Source of the DNA: Clostridiales bacterium | Lineage (GTDB): Bacteria > Bacillota > Clostridia > Oscillospirales > Oscillospiraceae | Length of the DNA: 64,000 nucleotides | Assembly (NCBI GenBank): GCA_019420945.1 | Contig: JAHZGF010000003.1 | Coordinates: 6,604 to 70,603 of the forward strand | Direction of reading: 5' to 3' | Shown here: positions 1-8,647 of the stretch, piece by piece | Numbering within the stretch: the first letter of the stretch is position 1 | How the letters are laid out: each line of letters opens with the position of its first letter | The notes under the pieces: model-generated | What the model was told of the DNA's origin: nothing | The model's input: the letters and a program-made list of their open reading frames with translations, nothing else | The model's database searches: none | Program-made: the position numbers and the translations under genes

Positions 1-483
1 GTGGAAGGGGCCAACGTCACGGTGGCCACCGATGCCATTATGCACGCCGACAAGATCGGCGACCAGGTGGTGGTCATCGGCGGCGGCGAAGTCGGCGTGG
101 AGACCGGTATGTTCTTCGCCCAGATGGGCAAGGAGGTCACCGTGGTGGAGATGCGGGACGAGCTGGCCGCAGATACCACTGTGATGCACTATCGCTCCAT
201 GTTCCAGGCCGCCTGGGAGACCATCCCCACCTTCCACTATGTCCTGAACGCCACGGCCAAGGCCATTACCCCGGATCATGTGACCTATACGGACAAGGAC
301 GGGGTGGACCACGATCTGCCCGCCCAGTCGGTGATCCTGTCGGTGGGCATGCGGGCCAAGAAGGACGAGGCCCTGGCCTTCTATGGCGCCGGCGACCACT
401 TCTATATGGTGGGCGACTGCTATAAGCCCGGCACCATCCAGACCACCAACCGCAGCGCTTACGTCACGGCTGTCCGCATCTGA
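1..483 (+). CDS. FAD/NAD(P)-dependent oxidoreductase, C-terminal part (5' end outside window)
   Basis: This is the last ~160 residues of a flavin oxidoreductase. It shows a Rossmann dinucleotide-binding motif, VVVIGGGEVGVETG, near residues 23-36, followed by the acidic VVEM strand end. A C-terminal FAD-contact motif, MVGDCYKPGTIQTT, lies just before the end. This layout matches the C-terminal half of the old-yellow-enzyme/2-enoate reductase (2,4-dienoyl-CoA reductase-like) family, which has a TIM barrel in front. The barrel would lie upstream of the window, so the first codon here is not a real start. The substrate cannot be inferred. The gene is followed by two hairpin terminators. Confidence 0.75.
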   Translation: MEGANVTVATDAIMHADKIGDQVVVIGGGEVGVETGMFFAQMGKEVTVVEMRDELAADTTVMHYRSMFQAAWETIPTFHYVLNATAKAITPDHVTYTDKDGVDHDLPAQSVILSVGMRAKKDEALAFYGAGDHFYMVGDCYKPGTIQTTNRSAYVTAVRI

Positions 484-526
484 GTCGGAGGCGTGCCGGA
501 GACAGCGCAACGCAGACACAGAAAAC

Positions 527-554
527 AGGAGGCTGGCCAAAGGGCCGGCCTCCT
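527..554 (+). terminator. Hairpin downstream of the oxidoreductase
   Basis: The arms AGGAGGCTGGCC (527-538) and GGCCGGCCTCCT (543-554) form a 12-bp GC-rich stem with one G-U pair and an AAAG loop. Only a weak T stretch follows, so it is probably a helper to the stronger terminator 30 bp downstream. Confidence 0.5.
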
Positions 555-584
555 GCAGTTTCAATCTGCCTGTCAGAACCAAGA

Positions 585-623
585 AAGCCCTGTAATCGCA
601 ATGATTACAGGGCTTCTTTTTTT
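585..623 (+). terminator. Rho-independent terminator
   Basis: A perfect 13-bp stem, AAGCCCTGTAATC (585-597) with GATTACAGGGCTT (603-615), has a 5-nt loop and is followed by CTTTTTTT. It closes the oxidoreductase transcript. Confidence 0.9.
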
Positions 624-980
624 GTCGGTCAGCGGGGCATCGGGTTCACAGAGGCGGTTGCAGTGGGGTTGCAGCCGTTCCCTTTTGGCCACCGCATCAT
701 GCTAGCCGCCGAGGGGAGGGGAGGATGGTTCCGGACAGAACATTAAAATTCGGAAAAAGTTTGATTAAAGTAAAATGCGCTGCATTAAATGGCATTAAAA
801 GCCCTGAAATGTTCCGTTAAAAAGGGCCGAAACCTCTTGATTTTTTTACATTCCGCATTACTATGGGTACCACAGAAGGCGCTTTCCCATTCCGGCAAGA
901 CCTTCTGTCATCCATTTCAATCACTCCCGGAAGCGGGGACGCCCCGCTGTATGGGAGAACAGTAAAGGGAGGTTTTTGTT
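624..980 (+). other. Non-coding leader region before the dockerin gene
   Basis: No credible gene is seen. The stretch is AT-rich around 740-860 and contains several ATTAAA hexamers between about 741 and 800. A two-tier hairpin lies directly in front of the ribosome binding site of the next gene. Its inner 7-bp stem AGCGGGG/CCCCGCT spans 932-948 with loop ACG, and its outer stem CTCCC/GGGAG spans 924-928 and 953-957. This may be a 5' leader structure affecting translation of the surface-protein pair. Confidence 0.4.
837..864 (+). promoter_or_regulatory. Candidate promoter for the surface-protein genes
   Basis: TTGATT (837-842), a 16-bp spacer, then TACTAT (859-864). The match to sigma-70 consensus is moderate. 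It is the best candidate upstream of the dockerin gene, about 115 bp before its start codon. Confidence 0.35.
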
Positions 981-3386
981 TTGAAGCAGAGATGGATATC
1001 CATTTTGACAGCAATCGCTTTGGTGGTCGCCATGATCCCATGCGCTTCGCTGGCAGCGGAACCGGAGACGGCTTCCGGAGCGGCATACGCCGCCGCCGGA
1101 GAGGCCGGGGAGCCGGAGGCAGCTTCGGAGGCGGAACAGCCTGCGGATCAGCCTGCGGCCCCCAGCGGTCAGGAGAGCGGTTCCGGAGAGACCGGGGAAC
1201 CGGAGACGGACCCGGAACAGCAGACGGAAGAGGAACTCCAGCTGCCTGAAGGCCAGGAGGGCCAGGCTGGAGCCCAGGAACAGGAAGAACCCCAGCCTTC
1301 CGAGCCCCAGGAGTCCGACGCTGACCAGCCCCAGGAGTCCGACGCTGACCAGGGCCAGGAGTCCGACGCTGACCAGGGCCAGGAGCCGGAGGCAGCACAG
1401 GACCAGCAGCCGGCAGAGGAGCCCCAGCTGTCCCAGCCCCAGGAGAGCCCCGCCGGTGAGACCGGAGCGCCGGAGCTGTCCCAGCAGCAGGATCAGCAGC
1501 CGGAAGATCAGCGGCAAGCCCCCTATGAAGCCGGTTACAACAGCGCCAACCAGACCGTTGAAGTACCCTATGAAGTCTTGGGAAGCGCCATGAACGGCAA
1601 GGACATTTTCCTGGCCCAGGTGCTGGATGATCAGGGCAGAACGCTGGCAGAGCTGAAGGGCAAAAAGGACAAAGCCCAGTCCATGATGGTGTTCACCATG
1701 CCCTATGACGTGAACCTGACGGCGGGCACCTATTCCTTCCGCATTACCCTGCGGCAGTCCTGGACGGGGACGGAAGTGGTGCTGGAAGATCAGGTGGTGC
1801 TGAAGCTGGATCAGGGGATTCAGGGCATCCATCTCATCAACACCGAGATCCGCTATAACGGTACCGACCAGGGTACCTTTACCCTGAAATTCCAGAACGG
1901 CACCGGATCCAACCGGATCACCTCCATTGATAAGGTCCTGTTCGCCACCCGGCAGGAGGGCGGCAGCGTCACCACCATGAATCTGACCCAGAGCACCAGC
2001 GGCTACACCTATGATCTGGACAAGGGTGAGCTGTATATTCCCAACGCCTATTTCGCCGACCGGACCCTGGACCCGGTGGTCTATCTCGTGGGGATGGACT
2101 TCACCCTGGCCAACGGCCAGAAGATCACCTGCAACCCCCTGGAACTGACCCCGGACCATTCGGTGCCGGTGGAAGGGTTTGTCAACCCCGGGGATCAGGC
2201 CTGGTACTTCATGTACGAGCCCAAGACCCAGCCGGAGGAGCCCTATGACGTCAGCTACCCCGGCCCCAACAAAACCGTGGAAATCCCCTTTGACGTCTTT
2301 GGAGACGCCCTGACCAACCGGGACCAGGTGTCCGCCCTGGTGCTGGATGAACTGGGAAATCCGGTGGCCCAGCTGGATGGCAAGAAGGACAATTTCCGGG
2401 ACGTGGTGGTGCTGACCATGCCCTATGACCTGGATCTGGCGGCGGGCACCTACGACCTGCGCTTCCAGCTGCGCTGGTCCGAGAGCGGGGAGGAATCCCA
2501 GCTGGACGGCTATGCAACCCTGACCCTGGATCAGGCCATTCAGGGCATTCATCTCATCAACACCGAGGTCCGCTATGACGGCACCGACGAAGGCAGCTAT
2601 GTCCTGAAATTCCAGAATGGCACCGGGGACAACCGGATCACCGACATCAGCGAAGTCCAGTTCATGACCCGGATGGAGGACGGCTCCACTGAGGGCTTCG
2701 GCCTGCGGGCCGGCACCGACTCCTTCACCTGGGACCCGGATCGGGGGGAGATCACCATTCCCGCTGCCAGCTTTGCCCGGCAGGAGCTGGCTCCGGTGGT
2801 CTACTTCGGTATGATGGACTTCACCCTGGCCAACGGTGAGACCATCACCGCCAACAGCCTGGAGGTGGTGCCGGATGAGGCCGTGCTGCCCGGGGATTTC
2901 GTCAACGACGGCAGCAATAACTGGTTTTTGATCAATGAGATTGGCGTGGAGCTCAGCGGCTCCGTCAAGACCTGGGGCGAGGCGGAACCTGTCACCCTCA
3001 CCCTGACCAAGGAAGGGGAAGGCCAGGTGGGCGAGCCCCTGACCCTGGAGCCGGAGGTGCAGCAATATGTGTTTTCCAACCTGCTGCCCGGCACCTATAC
3101 CCTGACCGCCAGCAAGCACAATCATGTCACCCGGACTTACACCATTGAGGTGGGTGACAGCCCGCTGGAGCAGAACATTGAACTTTGTCTGTTGGGGGAC
3201 GTCAACGGCGACGGCAAGGTCACCACGTTGGACGCCGCCCTGGTGAATGCCTGCGCCCAGCAGGTGACCCAACTGAACGAATATGCGTACGCCTGCGCTG
3301 ATGTGACCGGCGACGGGATCGTGTCCACCTTTGACGCGGCCCGGATCAACGCCCACGCTCAGAAAGTGTCGTCGCTGTGGAACTAA
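981..3386 (+). CDS. Secreted dockerin-domain protein with duplicated surface domains
   Basis: The start is TTG at 981, set 8 nt after AAGGGAGG. Residues 1-26 form a typical signal peptide (KQR, a hydrophobic core, then AAE). Residues ~27-180 are a low-complexity Glu/Gln/Pro-rich linker containing three exact QESDADQ units. Two homologous ~240-residue modules follow (about 182-421 and 422-655), then a beta-rich carboxypeptidase-regulatory/SpaA-like segment (~658-730). The C-terminus is a type I dockerin with two calcium loops, GDVNGDGKVTTLDAA and ADVTGDGIVSTFDAA. Dockerins bind cohesins, and the next gene has a cohesin-like domain. The repeated modules were not recognised as a named family. 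The protein probably becomes part of a surface complex; no catalytic domain is visible. Confidence 0.8.
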   Translation: MKQRWISILTAIALVVAMIPCASLAAEPETASGAAYAAAGEAGEPEAASEAEQPADQPAAPSGQESGSGETGEPETDPEQQTEEELQLPEGQEGQAGAQEQEEPQPSEPQESDADQPQESDADQGQESDADQGQEPEAAQDQQPAEEPQLSQPQESPAGETGAPELSQQQDQQPEDQRQAPYEAGYNSANQTVEVPYEVLGSAMNGKDIFLAQVLDDQGRTLAELKGKKDKAQSMMVFTMPYDVNLTAGTYSFRITLRQSWTGTEVVLEDQVVLKLDQGIQGIHLINTEIRYNGTDQGTFTLKFQNGTGSNRITSIDKVLFATRQEGGSVTTMNLTQSTSGYTYDLDKGELYIPNAYFADRTLDPVVYLVGMDFTLANGQKITCNPLELTPDHSVPVEGFVNPGDQAWYFMYEPKTQPEEPYDVSYPGPNKTVEIPFDVFGDALTNRDQVSALVLDELGNPVAQLDGKKDNFRDVVVLTMPYDLDLAAGTYDLRFQLRWSESGEESQLDGYATLTLDQAIQGIHLINTEVRYDGTDEGSYVLKFQNGTGDNRITDISEVQFMTRMEDGSTEGFGLRAGTDSFTWDPDRGEITIPAASFARQELAPVVYFGMMDFTLANGETITANSLEVVPDEAVLPGDFVNDGSNNWFLINEIGVELSGSVKTWGEAEPVTLTLTKEGEGQVGEPLTLEPEVQQYVFSNLLPGTYTLTASKHNHVTRTYTIEVGDSPLEQNIELCLLGDVNGDGKVTTLDAALVNACAQQVTQLNEYAYACADVTGDGIVSTFDAARINAHAQKVSSLWN
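1308..1379 (+). repeat. Three tandem 24-bp coding repeats
   Basis: Three in-frame copies of a 24-bp unit encode QESDADQ plus Pro or Gly, within the disordered linker of the dockerin protein. The copies are nearly identical in DNA, so the number could change by slippage. Confidence 0.85.
1524..2930 (+). repeat. Internal 720-bp gene duplication
   Basis: The two homologous modules of the dockerin protein begin at about 1524 and 2244, exactly 720 bp (240 codons) apart. Both carry the strings TMPYD, IQGIHLINTE, LKFQNGTG and MDFTLANG at matching positions. The copies have diverged at many sites, so the duplication is old. Confidence 0.85.
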
Positions 3387-3401
3387 AAGGAGGAAGATTT
3401 C

Positions 3402-5540
3402 ATGAAGAGACGAATGCTGGCAACAGTGCTGTCGCTGATGATGCTGCTGGGACTGATGATCCCGGCGGCCTCCGCCAAGGACGGCACAGGACCCAGCCTG
3501 ACGGTGACTGCCTCGGAGACCACGGTTCACCCCGGGGATGTGGTCACCTACACCATTACCATGGGGCCGGTCAGTGAGCTGCTGAGCATGCAGCTGCAGG
3601 TAGATCTGCCTGAGGGCCTGACCTATGTGGAGAAATCCGGCAAGCTGGATGACCAGCTCAGCGATAAGCTGCAGTTTGACGGTCTGCCCATCACCTGGAC
3701 GGAAAAGAGCCTTGTCATCAACGGCGCTGGCCTGTACAACAACTACACCAGCGATCAGGACACGGTGCTGGCCACCTTCCAGTGCCGGGTGGATGAGGAC
3801 GCCTCCGGTGAGCTGGCCGTAGGTCTGACCTATCTGGAATTTGTCTGCGGCACGTTCGTAAACAACGATTATTACGATGTGACGGACTCTGTCCAGGTGG
3901 TTCCCGCCCAGATGAATGTGGTGGTGCCGGTCACCGGCATCACCCTGACCCCGGACACCCTCACCCTGGAGCAGGGCGAGACCGAAACCCTGACCGCCAA
4001 CGTGCTGCCGGCCACCGCCAGCAACCAGGGGGTCAACTACACCACCAGCAACCCTGACGTGGCCACCGTGGATCCTGATGGCACCGTTCACGCGGTGGGC
4101 GAGGGCCAGGCCACCATTACCGCCACCACCGCTGACGGGGGCTTCAGCGCCACCTGCGCCGTGACCGTGCCCCATCAGCACAGCTTCGGCCAGGATTGGG
4201 CCCATGATGACCAGAACCACTGGCATGAGTGTGTCTCCGGCGACGGCGCCACCGACAGCGTGGCCCCCCACACCGGCGGCACCGCCACCTGTGAGCAGCA
4301 GGCGGTCTGCGAGGTCTGCGGCGCCCCCTACGGCGAGCTGGCCGACCACACCCTGAACCATGTGGAGCGGGTGGATGCCACCCACTTCGCCCCCGGCCAC
4401 ATCGAGTACTGGGAGTGCTCCGTGTGCCACAAGCTGTTCCAGGACGCTGACGGCAAGGTGGAGATCAGCCAGGAGGACACCGTGCTGCCCCAGATCCCCC
4501 ACGACTACGGCACCGACTGGGTCACCGACGCCGACAACCACTGGCATGCCTGCGGCTGCGGCAACATCATTGACGTGGGCCAGCACAGCTTTACCTGGGT
4601 GGTGGACCAGGAAGCCACCGAGGAGACCACCGGTCTGAAGCACGAGGAGTGCACCATCTGCGGCTACCGCCGCAATGAAGGCACCGTCATCGACAAGCTG
4701 GACCATGAGCTGACCTTCCACCCCATGGTGGAGGCCACCTGTGTCCAGGAGGGCAACGTGGCCTATTACAGCTGCGCCAACTGCAGCCGGAACTTTGCCG
4801 ATGAAGATGCCACCCAGGTGCTGACCGACGTGGTGATCCCGAAGAATCCCGACCACCACACCGGCAAGACCCTGGTAAAGGACGCTGAGGAGGCCACCTG
4901 CACCGAGGATGGCTACACCGGCGATACCTACTGCGCCGACTGCGGCGTAATGCTCCAGTCCGGCACCGTGATTTACGCCACCGGCCACAGCCTGGAGCAT
5001 GTGGCCCGGCTGGAGCCCACCCACGCCGCCCCCGGTCACATGGAGTACTGGCAGTGCACCACCTGCCAGGCCCTGTTCGCCGATGAGGAGGGCATGGAGC
5101 CCGTGAGCGCTGAGGATGTGGTGCTGGCTCAGATCCCCCACAGCTTCGGCGAGGCCTGGGTGTCTGATGGCACCGGCCACTGGCATGTGTGCTCCTGCGG
5201 CGCCAAGAGCCAGGCAGAGGCCCATACCTTTGGCGACTGGAAGACCACCCAGGAGGCCACCGAGACCGCTGCCGGCAGCCGCGAGCGGGTTTGCGCCCAG
5301 TGCGGCTATGTGGAGACCCAGGTGGTTGCCCCTCTGGCCCCCAGCGGCGGTGACTCCGACGCCAACGGCGGCAGCCAGAACACCGGCGACCAGACCAGTC
5401 AGGACAGCCAGTCCAAGGGCGATTCCCCCAAGACCGGGGATGAGAGCCTGATGGGCGTCTGCCTGGTGGCCGTGGTGCTGGCCGGCGGAGGGCTGGTTAC
5501 CCTCACCCTGATGAGCAAAAAGCGGCGGGAGAACCGCTAA
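3402..5540 (+). CDS. Wall-anchored surface protein: cohesin-like, Big_2 and CxxC repeat domains
   Basis: The ATG at 3402 follows AAGGAGGAAG and lies 15 bp after the dockerin gene, so the two are probably co-transcribed. A signal peptide (MKRRMLATVLSLMMLLG, cleavage near AASA) precedes a cohesin-like beta domain at residues ~28-170. A bacterial Ig-like Big_2 domain (VPVTGITLTPDTLTLEQGE) covers ~172-255. About 400 residues of repeats follow, with HWHxC, CxxCG and HxFGxxW motifs at roughly 60-80 residue spacing. The C-terminus has SPKTGD, a hydrophobic span and KKRREN, which is a sortase-type anchor. Anchoring and secretion are well supported; the cohesin assignment is inferred from strand pattern and from the neighbouring dockerin. 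A scaffold role for the upstream protein is the simplest reading. Confidence 0.72.
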   Translation: MKRRMLATVLSLMMLLGLMIPAASAKDGTGPSLTVTASETTVHPGDVVTYTITMGPVSELLSMQLQVDLPEGLTYVEKSGKLDDQLSDKLQFDGLPITWTEKSLVINGAGLYNNYTSDQDTVLATFQCRVDEDASGELAVGLTYLEFVCGTFVNNDYYDVTDSVQVVPAQMNVVVPVTGITLTPDTLTLEQGETETLTANVLPATASNQGVNYTTSNPDVATVDPDGTVHAVGEGQATITATTADGGFSATCAVTVPHQHSFGQDWAHDDQNHWHECVSGDGATDSVAPHTGGTATCEQQAVCEVCGAPYGELADHTLNHVERVDATHFAPGHIEYWECSVCHKLFQDADGKVEISQEDTVLPQIPHDYGTDWVTDADNHWHACGCGNIIDVGQHSFTWVVDQEATEETTGLKHEECTICGYRRNEGTVIDKLDHELTFHPMVEATCVQEGNVAYYSCANCSRNFADEDATQVLTDVVIPKNPDHHTGKTLVKDAEEATCTEDGYTGDTYCADCGVMLQSGTVIYATGHSLEHVARLEPTHAAPGHMEYWQCTTCQALFADEEGMEPVSAEDVVLAQIPHSFGEAWVSDGTGHWHVCSCGAKSQAEAHTFGDWKTTQEATETAAGSRERVCAQCGYVETQVVAPLAPSGGDSDANGGSQNTGDQTSQDSQSKGDSPKTGDESLMGVCLVAVVLAGGGLVTLTLMSKKRRENR

Positions 5541-5612
5541 ATTCTGCGGCATCAGTGAGTAACAAGCGGCGCGGAAACCGCTAAATTCCGCATCGTCCCC
5601 CAACAGAGGAAA

Positions 5613-5642
5613 GGCGGCAGCGGATGAAAATCCGCTGCCGCC
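5613..5642 (+). terminator. Hairpin terminator after the wall-anchored protein
   Basis: A perfect 13-bp stem, GGCGGCAGCGGAT (5613-5625) with its complement (5630-5642), has a GAAA tetraloop. It is followed by GAATTTATC. Just upstream (about 5523-5595) the gene's last ~30 bp, AGCGGCGGGAGAACCGCTAAATTC, are repeated imperfectly. Confidence 0.65.
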
Positions 5643-5671
5643 GAATTTATCGTTCAACAGGGAGGTAACCC

Positions 5672-6106
5672 ATGACAGAGCAAGGCAAAAGGATGCGCCG
5701 GCAACCCCAAAAGCGGCCCCGGGCCGGAGGGAGCAGAAAGCGTTTGATCCTCGGGGCCTGCGGGGCGGTCATCATTGCCGGGGCGGCGGGGCTTTTTTGC
5801 TGGCTGGGCCCGCTCTCCGGCGGAGCAGTTCCCGAAAGCGGGACCGGGGAAACGCTGACCGGGTCCTGGAGCTATGGTGCCTACACCCGCTACACCTTTG
5901 ACCCGGACGGCACCGGCAGCATGTGGCTGGAGGAGATGGAATTTCCCTATCAGTACCGGCTGGAGGGAGATCAGCTGTATCTGGACTTTGAGAGCGACAA
6001 ACTGATGGATGCCGCCTACACCTGTACCATGGAAGGGGATACCCTGACCATCCAGGGCGGGCAGGGCACCACCGGGGGCACCTATGAACTGTCCCGGACG
6101 CCATAA
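5672..6106 (+). CDS. Small membrane-anchored protein with lipocalin-like beta domain
   Basis: The ATG follows GGAGGTAACCC. The N-terminus is strongly basic (about residues 6-24), followed by one membrane span (~25-46). An outer ~90-residue domain has the pattern LTGSWSYGAYTRYTFDPDGTG ... LYLDFE ... CTMEGDTLTIQGG. The 'GTW..YTFxxDGTG..YxxxGDxLxI' signature resembles the small DUF5640/lipocalin-like domains common in clostridial surface proteins. The orientation suggests one N-terminal anchor with the beta domain outside. No enzymatic residues are evident. It stands alone between two terminators. Confidence 0.55.
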   Translation: MTEQGKRMRRQPQKRPRAGGSRKRLILGACGAVIIAGAAGLFCWLGPLSGGAVPESGTGETLTGSWSYGAYTRYTFDPDGTGSMWLEEMEFPYQYRLEGDQLYLDFESDKLMDAAYTCTMEGDTLTIQGGQGTTGGTYELSRTP

Positions 6107-6108
6107 GG

Positions 6109-6147
6109 GCCGGGGGCCGACCGCAGGTCGGCCCCCGGCTTGTCTGT
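6109..6147 (+). terminator. Rho-independent terminator
   Basis: A perfect 14-bp stem, GCCGGGGGCCGACC (6109-6122) with its complement (6126-6139), has a GCA loop and is followed by TTGTCTGT. It starts 3 bp after the stop codon. Confidence 0.8.
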
Positions 6148-6264
6148 ATGTGAAAAGGACGGCCCGGGATAGGGCGCAGATTTGTGGAAAAACCCTCTAG
6201 GCATTGGGAGGACAGATGACTATAATAATACGGCTGTAAAAATCTGTGTTTGGAGAGGTGCTGT

Positions 6265-7677
6265 ATGACAAAAGATCTGACGGTTGGCAGCCCCATGAAG
6301 CTGATCCTGCGCTTCGCGCTGCCCACCCTGTTTGGAATGCTGTTCCAGCAGTTTTATAACTTAGTGGACACCATGATCGTGGGCAAGCTGCTGGGGGCCC
6401 AGGCTCTGGCGGCGGTGGGCTCCACCGGCTCCATCAACTTCTTTGTCATCGGCTTCTGTATGGGGGTGTGCAACGGCTTTGCCATCCCGGTGGCCCAGCG
6501 GATGGGGGCCGGGGAACACTCCAAGATGCGCCGCTATGTGGCCAACGCCGCCTATCTGTCGGTGGTCTTTGCCCTGGTGCTGACGGTGGCCACCGGGGTG
6601 CTGTGCCGCAGCATCCTGACGGTGATGCGCACGCCTTCCGACATCTTTGCCGACGCCAACGCCTACATCTTCATCATCTTCATGGGCATCCCCGCCACCT
6701 TCCTCTATAATCTGCTGGCGGGCATCATCCGCTCCCTGGGGGACAGCAAGACCCCGGTGTATTTCCTGGCCCTGTCCTCCTTCCTGAACATCGGCCTGGA
6801 CTTCGCCCTGATCCTCTGGTTCCGGGCCGGAGTGGCCGGGGCCGCCATCGCCACGGTGGTGTCTCAGGCCATCTCCGGGGTGGCCTGCCTGGTGTATATG
6901 CGCCGGGCCTATCCCATCCTGCGGATGAGCCGGGAGGAGCGGCGGCTGGACGGCCGGTCCTGCAAGGTGCTCTGCGGCATGGGCATCCCCATGGGGCTCC
7001 AGTACTCCGTCACCGCCATCGGCTCCATCGTCCTCCAGTCCTCCGTCAACGCCCTGGGCAGCCTCTATGTGGCGGCAGTGGCCGCCGGAGCCAAGCTCTT
7101 TCAGCTCTTCGCCTGCCCCTTTGACGCCATGGGGGCCACCATGGCCACCTATTGCGGCCAGAATGTGGGGGCCTGCAAGCTGGACCGGCTGGGTCAGGGG
7201 GTCCGGGCCTGCGCGCTGCTGGGACTGATCTACTCCCTGGCGGCCCTGGTGGCCATGCTGTTCTTCGCCCCCCAGTTCGCCATGTTCTTCCTGAACCCCG
7301 GCGAGGCCCAGCTGGAGCAGCTGGTAACCCTCACCAGCCGGTATGTCATCGCCTTCACCGCCTTTTTCTTCCCCCTGGCCCTGGTGAATATCGTCCGGTT
7401 CTCCATCCAGGGCATGGGCTTCAGCACCTTCGCCATCCTGGCCGGAGTGCTGGAGATGATTGCCCGGACCGGGGTGGGCTTGTTCCTGGTGCCCATGTTT
7501 GGTTTCACCGCCGCCTGCTTCTCCTCCCCGGCGGCCTGGATCTGCGCCGACCTGTTCCTGATCCCCGCCTGCATGGGCTGCATCCGCCGTCTGCGGAAAA
7601 TGTTCCCCAGCAAACCCGATGAGACTCCGGCGGAGCAGGAGGAGGATCAGGTATCTCTGCAACAGGCCCACTGCTGA
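6265..7677 (+). CDS. MATE family multidrug/toxin efflux pump
   Basis: This 470-residue polytopic membrane protein begins MTKDLTVGSPMKLILRFALP and continues with FQQFYNLVDTMIVGK, the conserved N-terminal signature of MATE (DinF/NorM-type) transporters. About 12 hydrophobic spans can be counted, as expected. A second conserved stretch, LSSFLNIGLDFALI, marks the end of the first six-helix bundle. The ATG at 6265 is preferred over an in-frame TTG at 6250 because GGAGAGG at 6252-6258 gives normal spacing. MATE pumps exchange Na+ or H+ for cationic drugs or metabolites; the substrate cannot be told from sequence. It is followed by a strong terminator. Confidence 0.9.
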   Translation: MTKDLTVGSPMKLILRFALPTLFGMLFQQFYNLVDTMIVGKLLGAQALAAVGSTGSINFFVIGFCMGVCNGFAIPVAQRMGAGEHSKMRRYVANAAYLSVVFALVLTVATGVLCRSILTVMRTPSDIFADANAYIFIIFMGIPATFLYNLLAGIIRSLGDSKTPVYFLALSSFLNIGLDFALILWFRAGVAGAAIATVVSQAISGVACLVYMRRAYPILRMSREERRLDGRSCKVLCGMGIPMGLQYSVTAIGSIVLQSSVNALGSLYVAAVAAGAKLFQLFACPFDAMGATMATYCGQNVGACKLDRLGQGVRACALLGLIYSLAALVAMLFFAPQFAMFFLNPGEAQLEQLVTLTSRYVIAFTAFFFPLALVNIVRFSIQGMGFSTFAILAGVLEMIARTGVGLFLVPMFGFTAACFSSPAAWICADLFLIPACMGCIRRLRKMFPSKPDETPAEQEEDQVSLQQAHC

Positions 7678-7701
7678 CCCATCCTGGATACAACGGATAG
7701 T

Positions 7702-7746
7702 AAAACGCCCCGGAGCGGCTTTTCTTTGCCGCTCCGGGGCGTTTTT
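7702..7746 (+). terminator. Strong Rho-independent terminator
   Basis: An 18-bp perfect stem, AAAACGCCCCGGAGCGGC (7702-7719) with its complement (7728-7745), has an 8-nt loop and ends in a T run. Confidence 0.92.
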
Positions 7747-7845
7747 GCGGCCGTTTTGGAGGGGGGGCAGCTACGGGAAAAACGGGGTTTTATTTCGAAA
7801 TTCGAAGAAATGGAAGGGTTTTTCAGAGACACAGTGCAAAAAAAG

Positions 7846-7875
7846 TTTACAAAGAGTTCAAATACAAGATATAGA
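7846..7875 (+). promoter_or_regulatory. Candidate promoter of the tetR-ABC operon
   Basis: TTTACA (7846-7851), an 18-bp spacer, then TATAGA (7870-7875). An imperfect dyad with TATAG ends and a central GACGTC spans about 7870-7898 and would be a suitable site for the TetR repressor encoded next. Confidence 0.4.
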
Positions 7876-7968
7876 CGATGACGTCTGTAAAGACTATACT
7901 TGCAGTTGTGTCCTCGGAGCCCCTTGGGGCGCCCCGGACCCAGACGGAACCAGAAAGAAGGCGGAGAC

Positions 7969-8646
7969 ATGACCCAAGAGGAGCGCAAGCGCCGCAGCCG
8001 GGAGGAGATTTACCAGGTGGCCCTGGAGGAGTTCGGCACCAACGGCTACGAAAAGGTGACCATGGAACGGATCTGTACCGGGCACGGCATTTCCAAAGGG
8101 ATGATGTACCATTACTATGCCAACAAGGACCAGCTGTTTTTGCTGTGTGTGGAGCGGACCTATGGGGATTTGAAAGACTACCTGGAGCGGGAGTCGGCGC
8201 ACCTGTCCCGGAAAAATCCGGTGGAGGCCATCAAGGGCTTTTTCCAGCTCCGGGAGGGATTTTTTCAGCGCAACCCCCTCCAACAGGGGATCTTTGAGGC
8301 GGCGGCCTTCCGGCCTCCCAACCACCTGCTGGAGCAGATCCGGCAATTGCAGGCCCCGGTCCGGGCCCTGAACATCCAGTTCTTACAGGGGCTTATGGAG
8401 CGCTGTCAGCTCCGGCCCGGGCTGGAGCAGGAGCAGGTGGCCCGGTATCTGGAGGTGGCTGAGGCCATCTTTCGCCACAGCTGGCAAAGCTGCGGACAGG
8501 GGGCGGGGCAGCCCGACCTCCACCGGGCCATGGAGCGGGCCGGGGAGCTGACGGATTTTATTCTCTTCGGCGTGCTGCGGCAGCCGGCGGAGGAAACCGC
8601 CCTGGCCCCCGCACCGGAAAAGATCACAGAGGACAAGGAGTGCTGA
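7969..8646 (+). CDS. TetR/AcrR family transcriptional regulator
   Basis: Residues ~5-65 form a standard TetR helix-turn-helix domain: EEIYQVALEEFGTNGYEKVTM, then ICTGHGISKGMMYHYYANKDQLF. The ~160-residue C-terminal ligand domain is unassigned, as is usual for the family. The ATG at 7969 was chosen over an upstream in-frame ATG at 7900 because only the former starts at the DNA-binding domain and has a nearby purine-rich ribosome site. The next gene starts 2 bp after the stop codon, so this is the local regulator of the ABC exporter pair, probably relieving repression when it binds an exported compound. Confidence 0.88.
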   Translation: MTQEERKRRSREEIYQVALEEFGTNGYEKVTMERICTGHGISKGMMYHYYANKDQLFLLCVERTYGDLKDYLERESAHLSRKNPVEAIKGFFQLREGFFQRNPLQQGIFEAAAFRPPNHLLEQIRQLQAPVRALNIQFLQGLMERCQLRPGLEQEQVARYLEVAEAIFRHSWQSCGQGAGQPDLHRAMERAGELTDFILFGVLRQPAEETALAPAPEKITEDKEC

Positions 8647-8647
8647 T

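Noticed and set aside
1308..1379. CRISPR-like tandem repeat
   Set aside because: It is an in-frame coding repeat in a Gln/Asp/Glu-rich linker, with no spacers. No CRISPR array was seen anywhere in the window.
921..5657. A ~1,580-codon open frame antisense to the two surface-protein genes
   Set aside because: It is a shadow of GC-rich codon use on the + strand. It is antisense to genes with signal peptides, ribosome sites and known domains, and its Gly/Leu/Val-rich translation has no protein character.
6361..7671. A long antisense frame under the MATE gene
   Set aside because: His/Gly/Gln-rich shadow of a hydrophobic membrane protein gene; no start signal.
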